Source: Ruminococcus sp.
GTDB lineage: Bacteria > Bacillota > Clostridia > Oscillospirales > Ruminococcaceae
Direction: 5' to 3'
Assembly (NCBI GenBank): GCA_017961625.1
Contig: JAGCWY010000062.1
Coordinates: 1 to 64,000 of the forward strand
Length of the DNA stretch: 64,000 nucleotides
Below the pieces are notes generated by a model that saw only the letters and a list, made by a program, of their open reading frames with translations, was not told the origin of the DNA and searched no databases. The translations under genes and the position numbers were made by a program. This document shows, one piece after another, positions 17,420 to 26,283 of this stretch; position 1 is the first letter of the stretch; each line of letters opens with the position of its first letter.

Positions 17420-18532
17420 ATGCCCAAGAAAAGGATTAGCAAAGAAAAAAGTATCAGGCACGCAAAAACTACGACCGAGGTCGTTATAAGCCTTATACTC
17501 CTCGGAAGCTGCGGTCTCTTTGTCAAGAACGCCTTCACCGACGTCACAAAGGTGGAACAGTCACCATACTACGACAACAAGGATATACCAGAGGACAACA
17601 TGACGCAGACTACCGAACCTGACCCTAATCAGGTAATTTACGAGACCCTCACGGTCGATACTACCGATAAGTTTTACGGCGATCTTATACTCGTAAACAA
17701 CGATCATCAGTACTTCTACTCAGGAAACGAGGCTCTTGTGAACATCTACGATATGAACATTGAGAACGACCGTAGTTTCTTCTCAGTAGTGGACTCCTCC
17801 TATACCATACTCCGGCAGGTATACGAGCCTATGGCAAAAATGATACAGGATTTCTACAACATATACTACAATGACACCCTTGAAATCTACGGCTCCTACC
17901 GCACCTCAGAATTCCAGCAGCAGCTCTATGATCAGGATCTTGCTTCAACAGGAAACGAAGAATCCAATCGCGTTGCCCGTGCAGGATACAGCGAACACGA
18001 AACAGGTCTCGCCTTTGATTTTACAGAGACCGTCAACCACGACTACAACGGCGATGGAGACTTCGCATGGATAAACGCCAACTGTTACAAATACGGCTTT
18101 ATAGTACGCTATACTCGCTCCAAGGAGAGCGTAACAAAATTCCGCGACGAACCGTGGCACTTCCGCTATGTGGGCATACCCCACGCTTATTACATGGATA
18201 CTCATAATCTCTGCCTTGAGGAGTACATAGACCTCTTGCGCAAGTACCCCTACGAAGGCGAACACCTTGAATTCAGCTGTGAGTCCACAGATTATGAGGT
18301 ATACTTCGTCGCTTCCCACGACGGCGAGCAAAAAACGAATATCCCCGTCCCTAACGGAATAAGATACGATATATCTGGAAACAACGTTGATGGTTTCATA
18401 GTTACGGTATACAAGGGCCAGAAGCCTCTCGTGGAGGAATTACCCACAAAAGAATTTGAGGACGTTTCAGACCAGATAAATGGCTCGGAGGAAGATAACG
18501 AAGAAAACGGCGACCAGTCAAGCGAATATTAA
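17420..18532 (+). CDS. VanY-family D-alanyl-D-alanine carboxypeptidase
   Basis: A 370-residue M15B-type zinc peptidase. An N-terminal membrane anchor (VVISLILLGSCGLFVKNAF) is followed by a linker and the catalytic domain. That domain has the zinc motif SEHETGLAFDF and the terminal EPWHFRYVG motif, and YRTSEFQQQLYD precedes them as in VanY. It would trim the terminal D-Ala from peptidoglycan stem peptides outside the membrane. The domain is followed by about 110 residues with an acidic tail. The ATG at 17420 is preceded by GGAG at good spacing. It stands alone, not beside van resistance genes, so a housekeeping role is likely. Confidence 0.85.
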   Translation: MPKKRISKEKSIRHAKTTTEVVISLILLGSCGLFVKNAFTDVTKVEQSPYYDNKDIPEDNMTQTTEPDPNQVIYETLTVDTTDKFYGDLILVNNDHQYFYSGNEALVNIYDMNIENDRSFFSVVDSSYTILRQVYEPMAKMIQDFYNIYYNDTLEIYGSYRTSEFQQQLYDQDLASTGNEESNRVARAGYSEHETGLAFDFTETVNHDYNGDGDFAWINANCYKYGFIVRYTRSKESVTKFRDEPWHFRYVGIPHAYYMDTHNLCLEEYIDLLRKYPYEGEHLEFSCESTDYEVYFVASHDGEQKTNIPVPNGIRYDISGNNVDGFIVTVYKGQKPLVEELPTKEFEDVSDQINGSEEDNEENGDQSSEY

Positions 18533-18593
18533 TCTGTTCTCATCAACTTCCTTAGGGCTGGTTTTAAGATACACAAATTATGAATAATTATTC

Positions 18594-18633
18594 ACCGGGT
18601 AGAAATGCAGACTGTGTTTCTTCCCGGTTTTTT
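18594..18633 (+). terminator. rho-independent terminator
   Basis: ACCGGG (18594-18599) pairs with CCCGGT (18623-18628), extended by AGAAA/TTTCT inside, followed by a T-run. Confidence 0.75.
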
Positions 18634-18872
18634 ATGTATTTCACAGCATAATGTACAATAAAATCTTTGCGATTTAACGAAGCAATTGTGCAAAAAGCAG
18701 AATCACAATTTTGATATCACAACTACTCGGCTGTATATCACTTTTTGCCTATTTAAGGCAATCTCGATAATTATTCATTCAAACGCGAATACTCTGAAAA
18801 GATACTGGGCTGTATATCCGGGATTGCCTGTTATGGCAGATTTTTGCAACTTGTCCTACCATTGTCATTGAT
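18634..18872. other. intergenic region with imperfect direct repeat
   Basis: No gene is supported. GGCTGTATATC occurs twice, near 18730 and 18809, each followed at short distance by TTGCC. A small hairpin TTGCCT/AGGCAA (about 18745-18761) lies after the first copy. Significance unknown. Confidence 0.3.
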
Positions 18873-18901
18873 TTGACAATATCAGTATGTCATGCTATAA
18901 T
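18873..18901 (+). promoter_or_regulatory. sigma-A promoter
   Basis: Perfect TTGACA (18873-18878) and TATAAT (18896-18901) with a 17-base spacer, oriented toward the lipoprotein gene. Confidence 0.85.
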
Positions 18902-18983
18902 GTAATCGCCAAGAGGTTCACACGACCATTTAACAAGTTGACAGGAACTTCTAAAGGCATACATGATTTAGGAGGGTTTTATT

Positions 18984-19682
18984 ATGAAAAAAGTATTATG
19001 TTTATCAGTTGCTCTTATCTGCCTTGCTTCAGCTCTGACAAGCTGCAATCTCAAGTTCCAGACATCAAGCAACTACGAATCAGACAACGAGAAAGTATCT
19101 GCTGTTACAGAAACAGTAAAGTCCGAAAAGAGCTCAAAGAATTCCAATAAGACAGGCTTGGACGGATTTTATGGCAAATGGCAGTGTGAAGAGCTCGAAA
19201 CAGAAGAGGGTAAAACAGATAATTTATGGGGTGCAGACGCTTTTACTCTTTTCCAGATTGAGATTAACAAGGACAATACTGGCTCCTTCTTCTCTTTCCT
19301 AACTGCAGGCTTTTTAGGCTCAGAGGAGCCTCTAGACATCAAGTGGGAAAAGAAAGACGAGAACACCATTACATTTACAGTTATTGATCCCTACGAGGGA
19401 ACTACCGCTAACGAGGAAAGTCTTATAGACGAGGACGAGGTCATGACTCTCATAAAAGACAGCGATAAGCTTATCCTTGATATGTCAGACGATATGTCCG
19501 TCTTCAAAGCTTATCTTGCAAAGGTAGACAGCTTCACTCCAATTCCCGAGGATACAGAGATGTCATTCGACTTATCAATAGGCGCAGACACTGATATCGA
19601 TTTATCTGACGAAAATTCCTACGATTTCGAGTTCGAGATTAAAACCGAGCCTACTTCAAAGGCACACTTAAACATTTATTGA
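18984..19682 (+). CDS. lipoprotein of unknown function
   Basis: A 232-residue lipoprotein. The signal peptide ends in the lipobox LTSC (Cys at about residue 21), so the mature protein would be lipidated and held on the outer face of the membrane. After a Ser/Lys-rich linker is a beta-rich domain (about residues 55-185; FYGKWQCEELETEEG, then ISWEKKDENTITFTV-type strands) that resembles small lipocalin-like lipoprotein domains, followed by an acidic tail. No catalytic motif is seen. AGGAGG is well placed before the ATG. Confidence 0.65.
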   Translation: MKKVLCLSVALICLASALTSCNLKFQTSSNYESDNEKVSAVTETVKSEKSSKNSNKTGLDGFYGKWQCEELETEEGKTDNLWGADAFTLFQIEINKDNTGSFFSFLTAGFLGSEEPLDIKWEKKDENTITFTVIDPYEGTTANEESLIDEDEVMTLIKDSDKLILDMSDDMSVFKAYLAKVDSFTPIPEDTEMSFDLSIGADTDIDLSDENSYDFEFEIKTEPTSKAHLNIY

Positions 19683-19709
19683 CCTCTTTTGGAATAATAT
19701 GTAATAATA

Positions 19710-19746
19710 GAAATGCGACAGTCTTTTCTGCCGCATTTCCATTTTG
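19710..19746 (+). terminator. probable terminator
   Basis: GAAATGCG (19710-19717) pairs with CGCATTTC (19732-19739), extended by CAG/CTG, followed by a weak T-rich tail. Confidence 0.55.
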
Positions 19747-19758
19747 TAAAGATTTTTC

Positions 19759-19787
19759 TTGACATTAATTCACCTTTGGTGTATAAT
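19759..19787 (+). promoter_or_regulatory. sigma-A promoter for tRNA-Thr
   Basis: TTGACA (19759-19764) and TATAAT (19782-19787) with a 17-base spacer. The mature tRNA begins about 180 bases downstream, so the primary transcript would contain the truncated tRNA copy as leader. Confidence 0.8.
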
Positions 19788-19900
19788 AATTATGTTGTGA
19801 GCGCCCTAACAGCCTAACGGTTTAACTCAGTTATACTTGTTAAGTACAGTTGCAATGCTACTTATTTTAATTTTCAGGACGCTTATAAACTAAAATAACT

Positions 19901-19940
19901 GCTTGTGTAGCACAGCTGGTAGTGCAGCGCATTCGTAATG
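19901..19940 (+). pseudogene. truncated 5' half of tRNA-Thr
   Basis: These 40 bases repeat the 5' acceptor strand, D-arm and anticodon loop (including CGT) of the intact tRNA at 19970 with two substitutions, then stop after TTCGTAATG. The upstream flank (CAGGACGCTTATAAAC) is also repeated before the intact gene (CAGAGCGTCTTATAAAA). The unit is therefore an imperfect tandem duplication of about 70 bases whose first copy lost its 3' half. Confidence 0.75.
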
Positions 19941-19969
19941 TTCAGAGCGTCTTATAAAATTTAATAATT

Positions 19970-20045
19970 GCTTGTGTAGCACAGTTGGTAGTGCAGCTCA
20001 TTCGTAATGAGCAGGTCGCAGGTTCGAGTCCCGTCACAAGCTCCA
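19970..20045 (+). tRNA. tRNA-Thr (anticodon CGT)
   Basis: A full cloverleaf: acceptor GCTTGTG/CACAAGC, D-stem GCAC/GTGC, anticodon stem GCTCA/TGAGC with loop TTCGTAA (anticodon CGT, threonine ACG codons), T-loop TTCGAGT, and encoded CCA. The T-stem has one mismatch (A opposite C), which is unusual. It lies at the boundary between ordinary chromosome and the AT-rich accessory block. Confidence 0.92.
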
Positions 20046-20078
20046 TATCTATGTTACAAAACAGATCCCAAGCCAAAA

Positions 20079-20103
20079 ACTCCCGATTATTCGGGAGTTT
20101 TTG
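20079..20103. terminator. bidirectional terminator
   Basis: ACTCCCGA (20079-20086) pairs with TCGGGAGT (20091-20098), flanked by A-run and T-run. It follows the tRNA. Confidence 0.85.
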
Positions 20104-20390
20104 CGTATCGAAAGACGAATATTTTTTATGTGAAACCGTAGATCCCAAACCGTAAAAATACGACTCGAACGCGACAAAAGGCGTTTTGAGAGCTGATACA
20201 TAGGTAATCAGGAATAAAAGTATGGAAAAGCTCAGGAAATAGCCCAAAACCGAATATAGTTTTACAACCTATTTAAAGCCGATTTTATTAGTTTCTTACA
20301 GAAGCTATACAAGGTCGGCTTTTTCTTATTATCATAATAATAAAAAAATAGGCACTTTTTTATGAACGAAATCTTTATATTTGTTTTTTC

Positions 20391-20450
20391 ATGCCTATAA
20401 AAACAGTTTAGTGCCAAATTACTTGACAAATAATCTTTTAATGTTAATAT
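20391..20450 (+). promoter_or_regulatory. TGCC direct-repeat promoter (site 1)
   Basis: TGCC at 20392 and again at 20412 (20-base period), then TTGACA at 20423 (11 bases from the second TGCC) and TAATAT at 20445-20450 with a 16-base spacer. Geometry is identical to sites at 50955-50991, 53700-53760 and 54576-54635. It drives the dockerin-protease gene. About 235 bases of leader contain a strong ribosome binding site followed by only ATG CAC AGC TGA (near 20510), a three-codon frame. The rest of 20104-20684 is AT-rich and empty. Confidence 0.65.
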
Positions 20451-20684
20451 ATACATATAGCACAAAAACGCAATATATATGTTATATTTTTTGGAAACGG
20501 AGGAAGGCCCAATGCACAGCTGATTTTAGATATTTTAACTTTTAAACACTTGTAACTTTATCGTAAAAAAGCATTATTAATTCAAAATTGCTGAATTAAC
20601 TAGTGCTATAATTCGTTATGTTTTATTAAGAAATGGCGTATGTTGATATTTATGAAAATATATTTTTATGAAGGGAGCTTTATT

Positions 20685-21920
20685 ATGTTTAAAACTAAAA
20701 AGAAAATATTGTGCTCAATTATTGCATTAATAATTGCAGTTACTGTTTCAATTCCATTGATTGCCAATGCACTCAATATCTATAACGATCCAAACGGAGA
20801 TGGAGATATTTTACTAAATGATAGTGTATTAATAACTCAATATCTTGGAGGTGTAGTTTCTGTTAACAATCTCGAAAAATTAGATTTTGATAATGATGAT
20901 ATTATAAGTATGGCTGATGCATATGAAATTCAATTATATAATCTCGGATTATTAAACCCAGGTACTATTTATTCTCCATCTGCTTCAACTTATAATGGAC
21001 TATCATCTGAAACCTATCATGTTTTTGATGCTTCAACAGGTGATTATTTACCATATAACTCATATTCTTTATTTGATTTTAATCCAATTCCTAATAATAC
21101 TAATGAACCAGATGCCCCCGATGCTGTGATAGGAAACGATGGCAGAATTCCATCTTGGGATAAATCTGGAATTGTAAAGATTATATCTACTGATGGGGTA
21201 TATAATTATTATGGTACGGGCTTTGTAATCGCTCCTCATATAATTGCAACAGCAGCCCACTGCGTATTTGATTATGATGCTATTATTCCTGACAACCTTT
21301 CTTCTCAAAAAGGGTATGTTATAAGCAATATTAGATTATTTAATAATAATGGCGTTAATACTTTAAATGCAACCCCCGTGGAATGTCACGTCCCGTGGTC
21401 GTATATTTCTTCTGCATTTGATAGGCTTAAAGTCAATGCATATGATTATGCGTTGATTTCTGTAGAGGAAGATTTAAGTGATTATATGTGTTTTAATTTA
21501 GGTGTTGCCTTGGACTCTGCGGTAACTAATGAAACTGATATTACAATTTCGGGATTTCCAGGTACAGTAAATGGAAACACTGTTAATAATTCCTATCTTG
21601 ATCAGATGTATTTAGGTACAGGTTCTTTAGTAGAATGGAGTGATTATATAAGTGCATATTATTATAATCTTTTTCAATATAATGATGATAGAATGTTTTT
21701 CTATGATGTAGATACTTCTGGCGGCAATAGTGGTGGCCCTATTTATGTAACCAAACATGTTTATGATAAAAATGGTAATAATCATCAGGTTTATTACGAT
21801 GTTATTGGAATATGCACAGCTGAATTTACTGAATATGGTATAGGAGTGGTTAATATGGGGATGAGAATGAATGGAGAATTACTTAGATTTTATTTAGACA
21901 ATAATAATATAAATTGGTGA
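20685..21920 (+). CDS. secreted trypsin-like serine protease with N-terminal dockerin
   Basis: A 411-residue secreted protein. A Sec signal peptide (about residues 1-30) is followed by two calcium-loop repeats of dockerin type (NDPNGDGDILLNDSVLITQY and LDFDNDDIISMADAYEIQLY), a Ser/Pro/Asn linker, and a chymotrypsin-fold domain of the S1/V8 style. The catalytic triad is His192 (TAAHC), Asp254 (YDYALISV) and Ser349 (GGNSGGP). It would act outside the cell, probably docked to a cohesin on a cellulosome. An N-terminal dockerin is uncommon. The ATG at 20685 follows GGGAG. Coding bases are far more AT-rich than the first 20 kb. Confidence 0.82.
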   Translation: MFKTKKKILCSIIALIIAVTVSIPLIANALNIYNDPNGDGDILLNDSVLITQYLGGVVSVNNLEKLDFDNDDIISMADAYEIQLYNLGLLNPGTIYSPSASTYNGLSSETYHVFDASTGDYLPYNSYSLFDFNPIPNNTNEPDAPDAVIGNDGRIPSWDKSGIVKIISTDGVYNYYGTGFVIAPHIIATAAHCVFDYDAIIPDNLSSQKGYVISNIRLFNNNGVNTLNATPVECHVPWSYISSAFDRLKVNAYDYALISVEEDLSDYMCFNLGVALDSAVTNETDITISGFPGTVNGNTVNNSYLDQMYLGTGSLVEWSDYISAYYYNLFQYNDDRMFFYDVDTSGGNSGGPIYVTKHVYDKNGNNHQVYYDVIGICTAEFTEYGIGVVNMGMRMNGELLRFYLDNNNINW

Positions 21921-22278
21921 TGAAAAAAACTTTACACCAATATGGAGCTTTTAGGATAATAAAACTTCAAATTATTTAATTGATTTATTCTATACCAAGC
22001 AACTTTTTTGTATCGCTTAACTTATACGTTTTACGTACCTAAAATATCTATCTTACGCTAATTACTTAACATACTATGATAAAGTGTTAGAATACCTACA
22101 TACGTAAACAACCATTCTTATTATTTATGTTAAAACCTCATATTGACTACTTAACTTTTTAAAACCTTTTAAACATATAATTATAAATGCCTTTATATCG
22201 AGGTGATTCCAATGTACATTAATACATCTGCAAGTTAAATTATCAGGTCATACAATAAAACAAATAGGAGGGTTATTT
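21921..22278. other. intergenic region before subtilase gene
   Basis: AT-rich, no gene. A weak promoter candidate is TTAACA (22066-22071) with TAGAAT (22088-22093) and a 16-base spacer. The TGCC direct-repeat element found at the neighbouring protease gene is absent here. Confidence 0.35.
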
Positions 22279-24762
22279 ATGCACTCAAAAAGAATTTTAT
22301 CATGTATCTTAACATATTCAATTATGGCTTCGGCTATAAGTTTTAATTCAATTACTACTTCTGCTATTCAGCAGGATATAGTTATACAACCAAGAGATAA
22401 AATAACAAATCTGTTATCAGAAAAAATCTGTAATTCTTCTGACGAATCAATTCCTGTAGTTCTTTGGCTTAATAAAGTTGATGACTCAGAGATTGAGTCT
22501 AAGATTGAAGAGAAGATAGGTTATAACATCGAATCATTAGAAGTTAACTATTCAGCTCCCTCAGAAGAATTAATCAATGAGTTGTCAAAGGCTGCAAACG
22601 GTGAACCTGATACGTATCTGGATTTTTTGATGAAAAGGCATTTGGATTTGACAGCATCTGAACGCAATGCTGAAAAAGAACGAACAGATTTATATCAAAA
22701 AACCAAAATAGAAGTACTTAGAGAAATAAATACCGCTGCATCGGAACAATTATTAGATAAAATAGGTATTGCAGATAGTAAAATAGGTTTTGTCAGTTCC
22801 TATGCTCCAATGATTGTTTGTGAAATCCCTATTAATGAAATTAATAGTATTGCTGAACTTGATGAAATATCAGAAATTGATTATTATACCCCTATTAAAG
22901 GGGAAGATTGTTCAATTAATTTTGGAACAACTAAAAACACTGTTGGAATAAATAAAATCAATAACCTCATTGGGCTTACAGGTAGTGGAGTAAATATAGG
23001 AATATATGAAACGTGCACAGTGTCCAGTCAGTATTATTCATTGTACGATTTGAATACGTCACAAGTTTCAATTATAGGTCCATCTTACAATAATGGTTCT
23101 GATCACTCAACATATTGTGCAGGAGTTGCAGCAGGCAGTAATGGTATAGCACCTTCAGCTAATATTTACTCTGCAACCTGTGAATATGATTGGCAATCAT
23201 TTGATTGGAATAATTATAGTAATGCACAAATGTCTAATTTAGAAGCTTTGTTAGCTAGCGATGTTGATTTAGTCAGCATAAGCTGGGGCTCAAATAATTT
23301 TATAGATTGTTATAATTATTGGTCGAAATATACTGATTACTTGATTGAAGATACTTCCAAAACAATTGTATGTGCGACAGGTAATAATTATAATGATTAT
23401 GTTATTAATCCATCATCTGCTTATAATTGTATAGCTGTAAACGGCTTCATAGATACATACAATAATCAGGCACAAGAGCTTTTAAATGATTATTCTTATG
23501 ATCACGGAAATGGTTGCTTTAAGCCTGATGTTATAGGTCCGTCATTAAATAATGGAACAAGTACCGCAACTCCTTATATAGCGGGCATGATCGCACTCAT
23601 GTATCAATATAAGCCAAGTTTGGCAGCTCGTCCGGAACTGACCAAAGCAATTTTAATGGCATCGTGCCATAGAAAATGTTCAAAAGTATTGATCAATAAT
23701 AGTATTTCTAATATTAATGAGCCAATGACTGAAGGATTATCATATCATCAGGGGGCAGGTATTCCTGATATGTACCGTATGATTAGCATCGTTGCTCAAC
23801 ACACATATGGAAACGGAGTATTAAGTTCAAATAATAGCTTTGAAAGAAGAGTTAATATTGTTCAACCATCTTATAATTCTGAATATGTTAATTTTACAAT
23901 GGCTTACCTTCAGACTAATGTGCCCAGCGGATCTGTTTCTGGTACAATAGATGACTATGATTTTTCTGTTACTAACAATGGATCAACTTACTATTCAAAT
24001 AAAAGTAAAAGTTCAACAGAAGTTATATATAAGTCTCTGACATCTGATCCAAATTATGAAATGAGAATATATAAATATTCAGGAAATTCAGATTATGTTA
24101 GATATGGATATGCATGGTCAACAGATAATGAACGCTATTTTAATACTTATGGTGAAGAGGGTGTTTATTACCTAAAAAACTACAAGAGTTCATATTATCT
24201 TTCAAGAAACACAGTGAATGATAAGGCTTATCAAACATCATTTAGCAATTCATTAAATAATCTTTGGGTATTAGACAGCTTATCTTCAAACAGCAACTCT
24301 TATGCATTACAGAATGCCAATATATTATCAAATGGATTAGGTCTTGGAAGTATAATTAGTGGAACCTCGTATTATGCACTAGAAGGCAGTGGTGCTTCGG
24401 TAAGTTCGATAAGTGTAACCTATGATGCAGTAACAGGTACATATACATTTAAACGTTCTGTTAATGGATTAACATACGCTTTAGGAATTAATAATCAATC
24501 AACATCAACAGGAGAATTTGCAAGTTGGTCACCATATAGTGCAAACAATGCGTCTCAGAAATGGTATCTTGAAACCGCAAACTATAGATCTGGAGATGCT
24601 GATTATGATGGAACAATTACGCAATATGATAAAACAATTGTCCAGCAGTATTTACTAAACCTATATTCATTAATAAATAATCTCCAAAAGTATTTGTTTG
24701 ATGCAAACAGAGATAATAGTATTGATATGGCTGATGTTCTTACTATTGGTCAAATGGTATGA
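22279..24762 (+). CDS. secreted subtilase-family protease with C-terminal dockerin
   Basis: An 827-residue secreted protein. Signal peptide (1-27), then an I9-like propeptide region (about 35-215), then a subtilisin-type domain (about 230-490) with His276 (SDHSTYCAGVAAG) and Ser428 (NGTSTATPYIAG). The position of the catalytic Asp (normally VIDTG) reads GIYETC with Glu244, a non-standard triad. Residues about 635-770 resemble a ricin-type beta-trefoil (repeated YYLKNY, W-L, YAL motifs). The C-terminus is a dockerin with two calcium loops (DADYDGTITQYDK and DANRDNSIDMAD). It acts extracellularly and is likely cellulosome-bound. Catalytic activity is plausible but unproven. Confidence 0.8.
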   Translation: MHSKRILSCILTYSIMASAISFNSITTSAIQQDIVIQPRDKITNLLSEKICNSSDESIPVVLWLNKVDDSEIESKIEEKIGYNIESLEVNYSAPSEELINELSKAANGEPDTYLDFLMKRHLDLTASERNAEKERTDLYQKTKIEVLREINTAASEQLLDKIGIADSKIGFVSSYAPMIVCEIPINEINSIAELDEISEIDYYTPIKGEDCSINFGTTKNTVGINKINNLIGLTGSGVNIGIYETCTVSSQYYSLYDLNTSQVSIIGPSYNNGSDHSTYCAGVAAGSNGIAPSANIYSATCEYDWQSFDWNNYSNAQMSNLEALLASDVDLVSISWGSNNFIDCYNYWSKYTDYLIEDTSKTIVCATGNNYNDYVINPSSAYNCIAVNGFIDTYNNQAQELLNDYSYDHGNGCFKPDVIGPSLNNGTSTATPYIAGMIALMYQYKPSLAARPELTKAILMASCHRKCSKVLINNSISNINEPMTEGLSYHQGAGIPDMYRMISIVAQHTYGNGVLSSNNSFERRVNIVQPSYNSEYVNFTMAYLQTNVPSGSVSGTIDDYDFSVTNNGSTYYSNKSKSSTEVIYKSLTSDPNYEMRIYKYSGNSDYVRYGYAWSTDNERYFNTYGEEGVYYLKNYKSSYYLSRNTVNDKAYQTSFSNSLNNLWVLDSLSSNSNSYALQNANILSNGLGLGSIISGTSYYALEGSGASVSSISVTYDAVTGTYTFKRSVNGLTYALGINNQSTSTGEFASWSPYSANNASQKWYLETANYRSGDADYDGTITQYDKTIVQQYLLNLYSLINNLQKYLFDANRDNSIDMADVLTIGQMV

Positions 24763-24928
24763 TTCATTATTAAAATTAATATGCAGATAAGACCGACTGC
24801 TTTCACAATCGGTCCCATCATATACTCTTTTATTGCACTATTTGCCGTTTACATAGAATTTGGGATTGACTCTTAGTTTCTTTCCATATATCTTTGCAGT
24901 TTAATACTTAGTATTTACATTCATTGAT

Positions 24929-24967
24929 AAAAAGCAGCCTGTATATCACAAATACAAGCTGCTTTTT
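24929..24967. terminator. bidirectional terminator
   Basis: AAAAAGCAGC pairs with GCTGCTTTTT. It lies between the convergent subtilase and anti-sigma genes and serves the anti-sigma transcript on the minus strand. Confidence 0.85.
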
Positions 24968-24996
24968 AGTTAAAATAATTTTAAGAAGTTTGCCAC

Positions 24997-26283
24997 TTAC
25001 TCTGTATTTCCACCTGGTACAAATTCAGATTGCTTTATTATCTGTCCCTTTATAAGGTCTGTACCAGCTATTTTGTATATTTGCTCAGGAGTTAATGAAC
25101 ATCTCAAAACTGTACTGGTAAAATCCGCCTCTGAAACGTCAATTCCTATAAAGTCGCAGACTTCTTTTGTTTTAACAGAATATGCTTCCTGATACTTCTT
25201 GTCAGAAAGATCATTTTTGAAAGCGCCCGCCATTTCGTTGATCTCATCAGCTGAATACACTGATGTATCCAGTGTATTTTTATACTCCTCTGTCGCTTTA
25301 TTAACCTCGGAAGTTATCTTAGCATAATCGATCTTAAATGTACACCACATCATTACGTCTATCTTTTCATGTCCTGCATCAATGTCGTTTTTCAGCTTTT
25401 CTGAGATTATCTCATTTCCATTTATATCTGTTGGCTGTTTATCCGGAGTTGTATCAGCAGATTTCGGATCAATAAACAGGTAAAAATCATCGGTATAAAT
25501 GTATCCGTTCATTAATCTTACAGCAACAGCTTCTTCTATATCAATATCCTTGATCTTATATATGTTCATTGATATTACTGATATAGTTGAATTGGGCAGA
25601 TTTATAGTAACAGGAGATGCATCTATTTGTTCGCCGATCCTTTCAGCTTCGATAAGCGTATTCTGCTTTTCATAATCAACATAAGTGCCATTCTTTTTTA
25701 TTGCAACAGTAGCAGTAGAATTACGAAAATCATCTTTTAAATTTGTCGTCTGAGTTGTTTGTGGCGGGTCAGTAATAATTCCCGTTCCGGTCGTAATACT
25801 TTGCACTCCTGTAGTTTGGACTTGTGTTGTTATAGTTTTAGTAGTTGAAGGAACATTTTGTGTTCCGGTTGCAGAAGTTTTTACGCTGTTTTTCGTTGTT
25901 GATACAGAGAATGTTGTCCTTTTCGCAACTGACGAAGTTACTGATGTTGTAATCTTACTTGTAGAATAAGCGGCAGTAGTACCTGACGAAGATGCATTTT
26001 CTGTTGTTGCAGAACTTACTGTCGCAAATGAATTATTTGTCGTTGTAACAGAATTTATAGTAGTATCTGTTTCAGATATCAAATCAGAGTTATTAAATGT
26101 ATCCTTTGGCATTTTCATTGATGATGAAAAATGCCAAGCTCCGACACATACTATAACTGCTGCACAGAGTCCTGAAACAGCAAGGGATACTTTTTTGATA
26201 CGCATGGCACGTATTTTCTTACGTTCAAGAATGGCATCAACTTCTCTTGTGACTATCTCAGCCATTTCTTTATAGTCCATCAT
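24997..26283 (-). CDS. membrane anti-sigma factor with extracellular propeptide-like domain
   Basis: A 428-residue single-pass membrane protein. A short cytoplasmic N-terminus (MMDYKEMAEIVTREVDAI) is followed by one membrane helix (about residues 33-55), a Ser/Thr-rich extracellular stalk (about 60-185), a small domain (about 190-275), and a C-terminal domain of about 125 residues. That last domain is clearly homologous to the N-terminal domain of the secreted protein at 27152 (shared LDTSVYSADEIN, KYQEAYS, LTPEQIYKIA) and, more distantly, to the subtilase propeptide region. Start at 26283 is set by AAAGGAGGG; it overlaps the sigma gene by 14 bases. I infer that it holds the ECF sigma factor and senses an outside signal, possibly proteolysis. 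Confidence 0.75.
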   Translation of the reverse strand: MMDYKEMAEIVTREVDAILERKKIRAMRIKKVSLAVSGLCAAVIVCVGAWHFSSSMKMPKDTFNNSDLISETDTTINSVTTTNNSFATVSSATTENASSSGTTAAYSTSKITTSVTSSVAKRTTFSVSTTKNSVKTSATGTQNVPSTTKTITTQVQTTGVQSITTGTGIITDPPQTTQTTNLKDDFRNSTATVAIKKNGTYVDYEKQNTLIEAERIGEQIDASPVTINLPNSTISVISMNIYKIKDIDIEEAVAVRLMNGYIYTDDFYLFIDPKSADTTPDKQPTDINGNEIISEKLKNDIDAGHEKIDVMMWCTFKIDYAKITSEVNKATEEYKNTLDTSVYSADEINEMAGAFKNDLSDKKYQEAYSVKTKEVCDFIGIDVSEADFTSTVLRCSLTPEQIYKIAGTDLIKGQIIKQSEFVPGGNTE

